DNA of 64,000 nt from NCBI GenBank assembly GCA_036365455.1, contig JAWQUS010000032.1, positions 11,009,501 to 11,073,500 of the forward strand. Direction: 5' to 3'. Below, in pieces: positions 27,001 through 33,400 of this stretch. The DNA is from Macrosoma leucophasiata. Lineage: Eukaryota > Arthropoda > Insecta > Lepidoptera > Hedylidae. Below the pieces are notes generated by a model that saw only the letters and a list, made by a program, of their open reading frames with translations, searched no databases and was not told where the DNA came from. Made by a program: the position numbers and the translations under genes. Position 1 is the first letter of the stretch. Each line of letters starts with the position of its first letter.

Positions 27001-28877
27001 ATTTTCATCTAGTTCACTTTTTTTATCTTCAGCTACATTCAGTTCATACTCATTCAGTTTCCGTAAACCAATGGTCTGGACAGCTGAAATTGCTGTGAGC
27101 TGCTTTACTTCATCAGGCGTGGCTTGAACTTGTGTCAACTGTTCTAACAGATTTGCCCTCTGGAAACATATCAAACAATTTTCGTATAGAAAATAAATCC
27201 TAAAACATTTGTTTGCAAGAAACAAGAATCTAGTTTATAACTATGATTCTAGTTTTAATACATTTAATTTTTTTCACTTGGCGATAATCAGATTTTCTTC
27301 GGCTTGGTTTTAGTTTTGAAGTATATTTGGCTGAAGTATTCCATTTAATCATTTAAAATTACTGATGGCAGGGCTCCACTGCCATAGGCACTATCATAAT
27401 GCTGATTTACTTGCCGCTTAATGGCAGTATTAAGCACTGCCTTTTTCCGGTCAGGTGGTAATGTATGCCTCTGTAATTTATATTAAAATCTCTGGTTTCC
27501 TGTTCTTTATAGGCTAATATTACTTACCATCAATGAAAACTGCTAGTTTATTTTTAGAAATAGGTTATTTCCCACTTCATGACATAAAAAAATAGAAAGT
27601 AAAAAACAGTAGTAAGTATTTTCGATGCTTAGTTAATTTAAAAATAAAAAATCATAATATTATTGTCACAGATGGATCTAGCCTAGTTTACGATAAAGTA
27701 AACCATACTAACATTTTCTTTCTTTTTCTTCTTCTCAACAATCTTCTCTAGTCGTTTTCTCTGTGCCTTAGACAGGAAGCGAGTTTTATCTTTTTTATCG
27801 ACAACAACTTTTGTTTGCCGCTTCTTTGATGGCAAAGCCAAGATGTTGCTGATGTCTGCTGATGCATATTTATTTGATGCAAACTCTAGTTTTATCTGTA
27901 ATGCAAATTTAAATCACATCTATACAAATAAATAAAATTGGAGTTTCTGTTTGTAATATAAAAATAACCGCTCTTTACTAAATGCATATGTATGTATACA
28001 CAGTACACATACCAAAACAACATTTTTTACAATTTTTGTCTGTCTGTCTGATTGGCGAGAACTAATTTTGGGAACAGCTGGACCAATTTTGACGGGACTT
28101 TCAATGGCAAGATAGCTGTTATATTAAGGAGTAACTTAGGCTACTTTTATACTAGCTGCGCCCACGACTTCGTCCGGGTAGATACTGAATAATCATAAAT
28201 TCTAACGAGGGCAAAGTCGCGGGCACAGCTAGTTTATTTATATAACCCAAAAATAAAAAATACACAAGAACACAATATTTTTTAATAATGGATTTAAGGA
28301 CTGAACAATGAAAGGACGAAAGAAATTATAGGATTCAGCACTATCCAATTCTCTATAATTCAGTCAAAGATAAAAAAATATCTTATAAGTTTTTTTGGCA
28401 GCATGCTGTTCACATGAATGTTAATTGGTGACTGCAGCCTATAGACCTCTCGGACCTCTCACTCTCAATAAACCAGAGATCAAAATGCAGATGCCACTCC
28501 TGAGACCTTAATTGATATGTATCTGTGATAGTTATTATGGGGCCATCTCAGAGGTTTATTTTAATTTAGCTTACTATTAACATAAGCTGCTATTAGTTTG
28601 CCAATTGATTCGCATTTAATTTAGAAATACAAGTATATATAACATTAAAAACATAACCACCTAAGAGTATTATAGGTTATAAAAATATACCTAACACTTG
28701 ATAAATACACTTTTTCGGGGTCTAGTCTATCGCACACGAACGAGACAGTTTTTTGTATGATAGACTGCTCTATTAGATGTGAATTTAAAAGTGAGCTCTT
28801 ACCTCGTTAGTTTGAGAGTTATCAATGTTTGTTTTGACGACTTGTCTTGCCTTCGCGTTATATCGTCGTTTACCCAT
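19..28877 (-). CDS. DHX37: DEAH-box RNA helicase DHX37/kurz, complete 19-exon gene
   Basis: CDS segments in transcript order: 28877-28803, 27895-27713, 27159-26979, 26657-26193, 24953-24738, 24543-24302, 22289-22143, 19055-18909, 17521-17356, 16455-16236, 15172-14944, 12960-12838, 11475-11335, 10223-10068, 3614-3419, 2949-2725, 1439-1298, 943-741, 95-19. They total 3534 nt (1177 aa plus stop), join in frame, and every intron is GT-AG. Motif I GETGSGKT (about residues 299-306) spans exons 4-5. DEAH (about 396-399) and SAT (432-434) are in exon 6, STDVAETS in exon 10 and QRSGRAGR (704-711) in exon 11. An acidic, lysine-rich N-terminus precedes the core. The C-terminus matches the DHX37 tail and ends YWPPV. 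From the family, it acts in the nucleolus in small-subunit processome maturation (U3 snoRNA release). The human protein is of similar length. Compared with it, the join of exons 13 and 14 lacks about 25 residues, so a small exon could be missed in 10224-11334. The 3' UTR and poly(A) site lie outside the window. Confidence 0.95.
325..396. repeat. Two perfect 36-bp tandem copies with palindromic core
   Basis: 325-360 equals 361-396. Each contains AAACGCATA-TGTG-TATGCGTTT, a hairpin. It lies in intron 18. Confidence 0.85.
409..475. repeat. ACGC-type microsatellite
   Basis: Interrupted ACGC/ACAC tetranucleotide run just after the 36-bp pair. The apparent TH-repeat peptide here is an artefact. 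Confidence 0.85.
997..1060 (-). repeat. Dispersed repeat R1, short fragment
   Basis: GGCAAACAAGCACGCATTTC followed by TTGATGTTAAGTGATGACTG matches the tail-proximal end of the family. Confidence 0.6.
1110..1256 (+). mobile_element. LINE 3' UTR fragment
   Basis: Same family as 18438-18835: GGACAGGTTGTCTGTAAGAG, TTTTAGCGCTAAGACCGCC, GAACATTACTGGTGTACAAT and a short ATTTACTTAC tail. It lies in intron 17. Confidence 0.7.
1469..1781 (+). mobile_element. Non-autonomous Helitron (313 bp)
   Basis: It starts TCTATACAAATAAATAAAAT and ends GCGGGCACAGCTAG, inserted between A and T as Helitrons do. The interior has the GTCTGTCTG run. It lies in intron 16 of DHX37. Confidence 0.75.
1797..1988 (-). repeat. 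tRNA-derived SINE (CCCGGTGCGGG family)
   Basis: On the minus strand a tRNA-like head contains a B box like GGGTTCGACTCC, then a body with GTGTCGTGGGTGCCGTTA. Related to 14003-14177 and 29144-29343. It lies in intron 16. Confidence 0.7.
2109..2340 (+). repeat. Dispersed repeat R1, 5'-truncated
   Basis: It begins at ATATACTTGCCGCTAAATG and runs to the A9 tail. It lies in intron 16. Confidence 0.7.
2476..2641 (+). repeat. Dispersed repeat R2 (GGCGGGAACC family), partial
   Basis: Shares TTTGGCGGGAACCT, TTTCATTTTCTTGGTG and GTGGCATTTTGTTTGATATA with three other copies. Non-coding. It lies in intron 16. Confidence 0.65.
3030..3190. repeat. Inverted repeat, possible MITE in intron 15
   Basis: GTAGAGCGTTATCTCT near 3045 returns as AGAGATAACGCTCTAC near 3150, bounded by CGACTTCG- and CGAAGTC-like ends. 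Confidence 0.5.
3285..3400 (+). repeat. Diverged monomer related to the tRNA-like array
   Basis: The stretch from ATGTGAAGGAAAAATTCGAC through GACTTCGGTAGCTCAGTTGAG and GGACTAGAGTTCCCAG to GGGTTCAAGTC aligns with the array unit and its tRNA-like block. It keeps a better A box (TAGCTCAGTTGAG) and a longer anticodon-loop region. It is in the right-arm orientation, about 400 bp outside the array, within intron 15. Confidence 0.7.
3771..3782. repeat. 12-bp direct repeat flanking the tRNA-like array, left
   Basis: AGTATTCAATAT here is repeated at 9651-9662, exactly bounding the array. This looks like a target-site duplication from a founding insertion. Confidence 0.8.
3783..6620 (-). repeat. Left arm of inverted tRNA-like array (9 units of 312 bp)
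   Basis: Nine head-to-tail units have a period of 312-313 bp; length differences fall in T runs. Each holds a 76-nt tRNA-like block on the minus strand starting at plus positions 3822, 4134, 4446, 4758, 5071, 5383, 5695, 6008 and 6321. The block folds as acceptor GCTTCAG/CTGAAGC, D-arm GCTC/GAGC, T-arm GCGAG-TTCGAGC-CTCGC and a 5-nt variable loop. The anticodon stem (GCTGG/CCAGT) closes a 9-nt loop, so no normal anticodon is presented. Pol III A box (TAGCTCAATTGG), B box (GTTCGAGCC) and a TTTTT terminator just after the block are intact. The array lies in intron 14 of DHX37, in the sense orientation relative to that gene. Confidence 0.95.
6621..9650 (+). repeat. Right arm of inverted tRNA-like array (10 units of 312 bp)
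   Basis: Ten units have the same sequence in the opposite orientation, with tRNA-like blocks starting at 6685, 6998, 7310, 7622, 7934, 8246, 8558, 8871, 9183 and 9495 (each 76 nt). The first unit starts abruptly after a short non-homologous spacer (about 6621-6637). The last unit ends at ...ATCAAAACAA just before the target duplication. Together with the left arm it forms a palindrome of nearly 6 kb, a likely problem for replication and assembly. Confidence 0.95.
9651..9662. repeat. 12-bp direct repeat flanking the tRNA-like array, right
   Basis: AGTATTCAATAT is the partner of 3771-3782. Confidence 0.8.
10702..10817. repeat. Inverted repeat, possible MITE in intron 13
   Basis: ATTAACGTATTTTAGC near 10702 returns as GCTAAAACGTATTTAAT near 10800, with TTTGTCTTT and AAAGACAAAG inside as a second inverted pair. 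Confidence 0.45.
11504..11810 (+). repeat. A-tailed dispersed repeat R1, near full length
   Basis: Family hallmark order: TTTTTACTGGTGGTAGAGCT, GGGCGTAGGCACCACCGC, TGTTCCGGTCAGGTGG, CCTGTAATTTCCGGCACAG, GGCTGCAGTCATCACTTAAC, then A-run. It has no coding capacity and is SINE-like. This copy is in intron 12. Confidence 0.75.
11981..12157 (-). repeat. Dispersed repeat R1, old fragment
   Basis: Recognised from GGCAAACAAGTATGCA and AATGCAGATGCGTTGTTAC. Much of the rest is diverged. Confidence 0.45.
12170..12434 (-). mobile_element. Helitron-like dispersed repeat
   Basis: It begins ACAAGCTGACCCGGCAAACTT and ends in TATATATATAGCTAA. It resembles the 3'-hairpin ends of lepidopteran Helitron-type repeats. 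Family not certain. Confidence 0.45.
12437..12715 (-). repeat. Dispersed repeat R1, near full length
   Basis: All family blocks are present in reverse order, ending GCCACCAGTAAAA. It faces the copy at 11504-11810, so the two could pair. Confidence 0.75.
13011..13525 (-). mobile_element. 3' end of another non-LTR retrotransposon
   Basis: The minus strand reads a C-terminal LINE ORF ([20 protein letters not shown], then [14 protein letters not shown], ending ISTK and TAA at 13198). The 3' UTR ends in ACTCAAT-type heptamer repeats at 13007-13030. It lies in intron 11. Confidence 0.7.
13812..13893 (+). repeat. Short diverged fragment of the tRNA-like unit spacer
   Basis: The sequence AATTTTTTCTTTCCGTTTTTTC followed by CACACGCATGTGTTATTGCG resembles the region that follows the tRNA-like block in the array units. 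No tRNA-like part remains. Confidence 0.5.
14003..14177 (-). repeat. tRNA-derived SINE (CCCGGTGCGGG family)
   Basis: The tRNA-like head at 14105-14177 (minus) has GGGTTCGATCCCCGCACC. The body includes CACCTACGACACTGGTTTA. It lies in intron 11, within the region between exon 11 and exon 12. Confidence 0.7.
14362..14553 (-). pseudogene. Partial duplicate of DHX37 exon 11
   Basis: Bases 14362-14539 appear identical to 14927-15104, the donor-side three quarters of true exon 11 (offset 565 bp). The copy keeps the splice donor at 14379/14378 and the codons for the conserved [10 protein letters not shown] stretch and beyond. After 14539 similarity drops to a short gapped match ending near 14553. 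The acceptor side, including the QRSGRAGR start, is missing, so it cannot splice as a normal in-frame alternative exon. It lies within intron 11. Flanking intron sequence also shows older, diverged similarity. Confidence 0.85.
15787..16129 (+). repeat. Dispersed repeat R2, full length
   Basis: Runs from TTTTTGGCGGGAACC to GCGTAATAGCGATGCCATAA, followed by an A-run. It lies in intron 10. Confidence 0.7.
16562..16851 (+). repeat. Dispersed repeat R1, full length
   Basis: It starts TTTTTACTGGTGGTAGAGCT and ends with an A10 run. It lies immediately before the TATCGATA cluster in intron 9. Confidence 0.8.
16855..17095. promoter_or_regulatory. Cluster of TATCGATA octamers
   Basis: Six perfect TATCGATA octamers at 16859, 16938, 16983, 16992, 17064 and 17079, plus several extra CGATA cores, occur within 240 bp. 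In Drosophila TATCGATA is the DREF site and CGATA the BEAF-32 core, both tied to boundaries and housekeeping promoters. It lies in intron 9. It could also be a repeat of regulatory origin. Confidence 0.5.
17594..17712 (+). repeat. tRNA-derived SINE (GCCTCAGTAGCC family), partial
   Basis: The head GCCTCAGTAGCCTAGTGG with GGTCCTGGGCTCG in place of a good B box is followed by ATCAGAGATAATGGTGTG. Related to 49449-49770. It lies in intron 8. Confidence 0.65.
17754..18292 (+). repeat. Dispersed repeat R1 split by a MITE
   Basis: The parts 17754-17993 and 18247-18292 are one R1 copy interrupted by the MITE at 17994-18246. Confidence 0.8.
17994..18246. mobile_element. MITE with GGAGGGGAGTAGCCAT ends
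   Basis: The inverted ends CTGGAGGGGAGTAGCCATA and TATGGCTACTCACCTCCGG bound about 250 bp. It interrupts an A-tailed dispersed repeat that continues on both sides. A relative lies at 60594-60851. Confidence 0.8.
18296..18905 (+). repeat. Dispersed repeat R1 split by a LINE 3' end
   Basis: The parts 18296-18437 and 18836-18905 form one diverged R1 copy. A LINE 3' end (18438-18835) sits inside it. The A-run ends next to exon 8. Confidence 0.7.
18438..18835 (+). mobile_element. 3' end of a non-LTR retrotransposon
   Basis: The last codons of a LINE ORF2 are readable at 18439-18552 ([17 protein letters not shown]... ending at TAA). A 3' UTR with GACAAGTTGTCTGGAAGAG and a tail of ATTTACTTACTTACTT repeats follow. 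It is inserted into an R1 repeat in intron 8. Confidence 0.8.
19164..22070. repeat. 15-bp GC-rich minisatellite array 1 (2.9 kb)
   Basis: The unit is GGCGTCGGGACGCTC with a frequent variant GGCGTCGTGTTACTA. There are three CpGs in each main unit and a GCGTC-GG-GACGC inverted repeat. The array is higher-order: a block starting GCTTGACGTCGTGTTACTAG recurs at 19426, 20101 and 20926 (spacings 675 and 825, both multiples of 15). It lies in intron 7 of DHX37. The unit contains no stop codon in several frames, so very long open frames on both strands are a by-product of the repeat. Confidence 0.97.
22863..24140 (-). mobile_element. Mariner transposon with broken transposase
   Basis: The inverted ends share AGGTTGGGGAAAAAGT (left near 22864, right complement ending 24139) with TA on both sides. 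The N-terminal helix-turn-helix part of the transposase is 23962-23648 (begins [19 protein letters not shown]). The catalytic part is 23508-22939, with HHDNARPHT and [15 protein letters not shown] carrying Asp residues. An in-frame stop and frame change around 23505-23650 separate them, although the first catalytic Asp region (TGDEKWI) is still readable. It is probably immobile without help and lies in intron 6 of DHX37. Confidence 0.93.
22939..23962 (-). pseudogene. Mariner transposase pseudogene
   Basis: The two blocks are 104 and 189 codons. The frame is lost after [12 protein letters not shown] and recovers before [13 protein letters not shown] mariner DDD-type catalytic triad is recognisable across the pieces. 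The usual transposase is about 345 aa. Confidence 0.9.
24984..25340 (+). repeat. SINE with a 5S-rRNA-like head
   Basis: The stretch GGTTAAGCGATACGGGCGC through GGTC...GATGGGTGACCGC resembles the 3' half of 5S rRNA, including its internal promoter region. The body contains TATCGATAGATAGCAGTCG and a GGGGGAGAGGCTCGTGC tail. It lies in intron 4 of DHX37. A copy in reverse is at 57145-57510. Confidence 0.6.
25346..25622 (-). repeat. Dispersed repeat R1, full length
   Basis: It begins with a T16 run and ends ACCACCAGTAAAAA. It abuts the 5S-like SINE in intron 4. Confidence 0.8.
27357..27592 (+). repeat. Dispersed repeat R1, old copy
   Basis: Strongly diverged but keeps TTCCGGTCAGGTGGTAATGT and an A tail. 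It lies in intron 2. Confidence 0.55.
27919..28232 (+). mobile_element. Non-autonomous Helitron, same family
   Basis: It has the same TCTATACAAATAAATAAAAT start and GGGCACAGCTAG end as 1469-1781, with A before and T after. It lies in intron 1 of DHX37. Confidence 0.75.
28400..28545 (-). repeat. Dispersed repeat R1, old fragment
   Basis: It keeps GACTGCAGCCTATAGAC and ATCAAAATGCAGATG blocks. It lies in intron 1. Confidence 0.5.
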
Positions 28878-29143
28878 TTTGAACCAGCAATAGATACTGA
28901 TCTATAAAAATTGAAAAAAAATTACGTTGCGTGCGTCTAGTTGCTTATAGTATATTTAATTCATTAAATATGTAATGGTTTGAATAATTTGAAAAACAGT
29001 AAAACAACACGCTGTAACAATGACAATTAAGACATTATGACAATATTGTCAATGACAATGACAATTAATGACATATGACAGTAACCCAGCCACTGTGGTC
29101 GTGTTCGGAAAAATTGGTTGTGCTCAGAAAAAGATCTTAAATA
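28878..29143 (-). promoter_or_regulatory. Presumed 5' flank of DHX37
   Basis: This is the AT-rich stretch directly upstream of the DHX37 start codon. No clear TATA box is visible. Between about 29019 and 29085 there are repeated TGACAAT-like heptamers in both orientations. A SINE begins at about 29144, so the proximal promoter is likely confined here. The transcription start cannot be placed from sequence alone. Confidence 0.3.
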
Positions 29144-29343
29144 CGCGATTAGTCCAGCGGTGTGAGATGACCGTTTGATTCGAAGGGTCGTGGGTTCGAT
29201 CCCCGCACCGGGACAAATATTTATATGGCCTACAGATATCTGTTTCGGGTCTGGGTGTTTGTGTATGTGTTGTGTGTGTACAACGGCACCCACGACACAG
29301 GTTTATACCTACTGTGGGGCTGTGAGTGTAAGCGTATAAATTA
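29144..29343 (+). repeat. tRNA-derived SINE (CCCGGTGCGGG family)
   Basis: GATTAGTCCAGCGGTGTGAG (A-box side) and GGGTTCGATCCCCGCACC (B box) precede a body with ACGGCACCCACGACACAGG. It lies just upstream of DHX37. Confidence 0.75.
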
Positions 29344-29523
29344 AAAATAAACGTTCCCCAGGTGTGAGTATGTGGCAATACATTGTTGAAGATTATAAAA
29401 TGCTTCCATTATTATTTCACACTTGCCACCTCAGACTTAAACAAAATGAATCAGTTGGTGCTTTGTCACATTTTGTTAGATGGCGTGCAAATGTTGTATT
29501 TGTTGTAAATAGTTATATATTTA

Positions 29524-29711
29524 CTAGCGGCCCGCCCCGGCTTCGCCCGCGCTGCTCTGCTCCTATTAGTCATAGCGTGATGTAATCTATCCTATCTCTC
29601 AAGTTGGATCGAACTGCACATGGTGTGCGAATTTTATTATAATCGGTTAAGTGGTTTAGGAGTCCATTGAGGACAAACATTGTGACACGAGATTTATATA
29701 TATTAAGATTA
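29524..29711 (-). mobile_element. Non-autonomous Helitron, second family, shortened
   Basis: It begins (plus strand) CTAGCGGCCCGCCCCGGCTT, the reverse of the 3' hallmark, and runs to a degraded ...AAGATTAGT 5' end. Confidence 0.65.
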
Positions 29712-30473
29712 GTCTACAAAGGAGACGTTCCAAAATGTATGGAGATTCAATCAAATAATTTTATGAGGTCTAAGAGTATTTTTAAAAATAACGCGACTAT
29801 TGCAGTGGGCGCAGTGTGTTAAGGAACAGTGCGCACCGGATATGACACAAGACAAGACACATGACAGGAACACAGGAAGGGAAGGGGAGTTACCTATATA
29901 CGATACCGGTTTTATGAATCGTTACTTTTTACTTTACCACACAAATTTATTATTATTTGACAATAGACAAATCTTTTAAAAATTAGGGTTACTATGGAGT
30001 ATCACAGATTTGATTTAAATTACTTATTGTACTAAGTAAACACGACAATTATTTATTTGTTGTTGAAGAATACGCAATAACAAGTTTTTAACAGGAACGA
30101 CACAAGAAATAGGTCGATGTACTGTAGCTATCAATGCCATAAAATAGAAAATACGGCGCTATTTTGAATACACGGCATTCGTCCTTCAACCGCCGAAATG
30201 AGATTTCACGGGCAAAAAACATGGTAATGAACGCGTTCATTATGTACACACCGAAAAGTAAACAGAATCTCCAGCCGAAACGCCGAAGAAAAACGAATGT
30301 GTGACTTCGTCTAGTGACTCCTCAGCGCTGGAAAAATTATAACATGCACCTAATAATTGAAGTTGAGAAAAAAAATGTGTACTCTAGGCCATATTGTCGA
30401 CGACATTACCGACTGATATATTATTGAAGTAGGTGATAACTCTTGACGATTCGGCACATTGAGGTACGGAGTC
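29712..30473. other. Intergenic stretch without identifiable feature
   Basis: No repeat family or open frame was recognised between the shortened Helitron and the copia target site. Confidence 0.5.
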
Positions 30474-30478
30474 ATTAC
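30474..30478. repeat. Target-site duplication ATTAC, left of copia
   Basis: The five bases match 35134-35138 on the other side of the element, as expected for copia integrase. Confidence 0.9.
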
Positions 30479-33400
30479 TGTTGAGGTTCGTGTTTTAATG
30501 AAAAATAATTGTTTATTAATTTTCACAAGATCGATTTTATTCGTAACTAAGACGTTAAAAATTCTAACAAAAATGTATATGACAATGACATTCTATTTTT
30601 ATAAACAATTAAAAATAAATCGACGTCCAAACTCCTTTTACATCCTCCCTTTTGGACTAGCCCTATATTTGCTGATATAATTGCCATTCTTGGCCTATGT
30701 AGAGCTTTAGTCAGGATGTCAGCCAGTTGGAATTCCGTTGGCACATATTCTACGCATATATCGCCATTCGTCACAAGTTCCCTGATGTAGAAATGTCTTA
30801 TAGCAATATGCTTGATGCGTCTATGCATATCAGGATTTTGGGAAATTCTGATGGCAGCTATGTTATCAACCTTAAGCTTGGGTACTTCTTTCAGGCTTGA
30901 TATTTCACCGAATAATCTCTTAAGCCATACAATTTCTCTTGCTGCTTCACTATATGCCACTAATTCAGCTTCAGTGCTCGATATAGCAACACAGGTCTGT
31001 TTTCGACTACACCAGGATATAGCAGCTCCTGAGTACATACATATGATGCCAGACGTCGAACGTCCTGTTGTCATATCTCCTGCGTGATCTGAGTCGCTGT
31101 AGCATTCTAAAATGCCTGTCTTGTAGCCTTTCTTATAAATGATGCTCGAGTCTAAAGTTCCTTTTACATATCTTAGAATACGCTTGACTTTGACAACGTC
31201 ATCTTTTGTAGGTTTATCCAGAACTCTGGATACCACGCTCACAGCGTAAGCTAGGTCTGGTCTACTTCCTACCATTAAGTAAGCCAAGGCTCCCACAGCT
31301 TCTCTATAAGGAAAAGAGTGTACCTCTTCAGTACCATTTTCAGATTCTGTAGGTCCATCTTTTATTATTGGTGTTGATACGGGCTTACAGTCCGTCATTC
31401 CAAAGCGATCTATGACTTTGGATGCATAGTGCTTTTGTGATAATCTCACGCCATCTTCCGTTTTGTCAATCTCGAGACTTAAAAAGTATGTAAGTGGCTT
31501 TGCAGTTATCTTGAACCTTCTCTTCAGCTCTAAAATAAATTTATCTGAGTCCTTAGGGTTCTTACTTGCTACAAGTCCGTCGTCAACATAGAGAGCCAAT
31601 ATAATTTTATTGCTACTAGTGTTCCTTGTGAACAAGCATGGATCATTATCACATTGATTAAATCCAATACTTTTCAAATAATCTACTATGCATCGGTTCC
31701 AACATCTAGGTGCTTGTTTTAATCCATAGAGGCTTCTCTTTAGTTTACAAACTTTACCTGTGCCATCACTATAGCCTTCCGGCTGTTTCATATAAATTTC
31801 CTCATTCAACGTACCGTTAAGAAAGGCTGTAGAAACATCGAATTGAGTTAAATTTAGACCTTCATTTGCAGCAATGCTCAATACTGATCTTATTGTAGTC
31901 ATTTTGGCCACTGGACTGAATGTCTCCTCATAATCTATTCCTTTCTTCTGTGTGTATCCTCGAGCAACAAGCCGAGCTTTGAATTTGTCTAGAGATCCAT
32001 CAGCATTGGTTTTAGTCTTGTATACCCATTTACAGGAAATCGTTTTTCTGTCTTTTGGTAGTGGTACTAAAATCCACGTCTTCATCTCTTTGAGAGATTT
32101 TATCTCACTATCCATAGCTTTTAGCCATTGTTCTCTTTGAGGACTTGTCACAGCTTCTTTGTACGTAGTTGGATCTTCTTGACACAAACTTTCAGCGTAT
32201 GACATCATTACATAGTCATTATATCTGATCGATGGTCTTATCTTGGATCTATCCCTTAACTGAATAGTCCTTTGACCTTCATCTTCAATTTCTCTAAAAG
32301 ATATTCCACCTATCTGATCTAAATCTTCTGGCATTTCAACTACTTCATTTCCTTCTTCAGTACATTCGTACTCCAAGGATGTAGGTAAAACTGATTGATC
32401 TTCAGATCTCTGGTCGCAATGTCTAGAGGTCTCTGAAACAGGTTCTATAATAGAAGAGACTGGAACTGAACCTGAATCACCATTTCTTTCAAATAAATCA
32501 TTCGATTCAAGAGGCACATCAATAGAATTAGGTTTATCATTTGTACGAAATTCTCTATGATTACTATTATCCTCCCTTGCTTCATGCATTGGATGATTTT
32601 CTGTGTCAATTGGTACATGAATGTCTATCACTTTCTTATGTTCAAGTTCTTCTTCTTCTAGACCTACTGATTCAATGACATTTTCTTTAAATGTTACGTC
32701 TCTAGATCTGATCAGGTTATATTTGCCATTTTGATTAGCCAAAAGTCTGTACCCATCGTCTCCGTCATAACCAATCAATATACATTTCTGAGCTTTCCTT
32801 GACAACTTTGTTCGCTTCTGCTTGGGTACATGGGCGTAACACTCGGTGCCAATTATCTTCAAATGTTTAATTGATGGTTTTTTATTAAACCAGAGTTCAT
32901 GTGGTGACTTCTCTTCTTCAGAAGTTGGAGCAGTTCTGTTAAAAATGTAAGATGCTGTCATAATTAGTTCTGCCCAAGATGCAACGGGTAATTCTTCATG
33001 AGCATGCATCATACTACGAGCGGCCTCAACCAAAGTTCTATTTTCTCGCTCACTACACCCATTTTGTTGTGGTGTGTAAGGCATAGTCAACCTTTGTTTT
33101 ATACCTTCTCTATGTAGTATTTGTCTTACTTTTTCATTATCGAATTCACCTCCATTGTCACTGATGATTTCTTTAACAGTGAGTCCATTTATTTTACATT
33201 CCTTTATCATTTGTTCTAGCTTCATATGTACTTCAGACTTATGTCTTAGGAAGTACACATGTCTGTACTTACTGTAATCATCTTTGAACAAAAGAAAATA
33301 TTTATTCTTATTGAAAGAATTAGGAAAAGGACCACAAACATCCGTATGTATTCTTTCTCCGGGATTATTAGCTCTATCTCTTGTTCCAAACTTCCTTCTG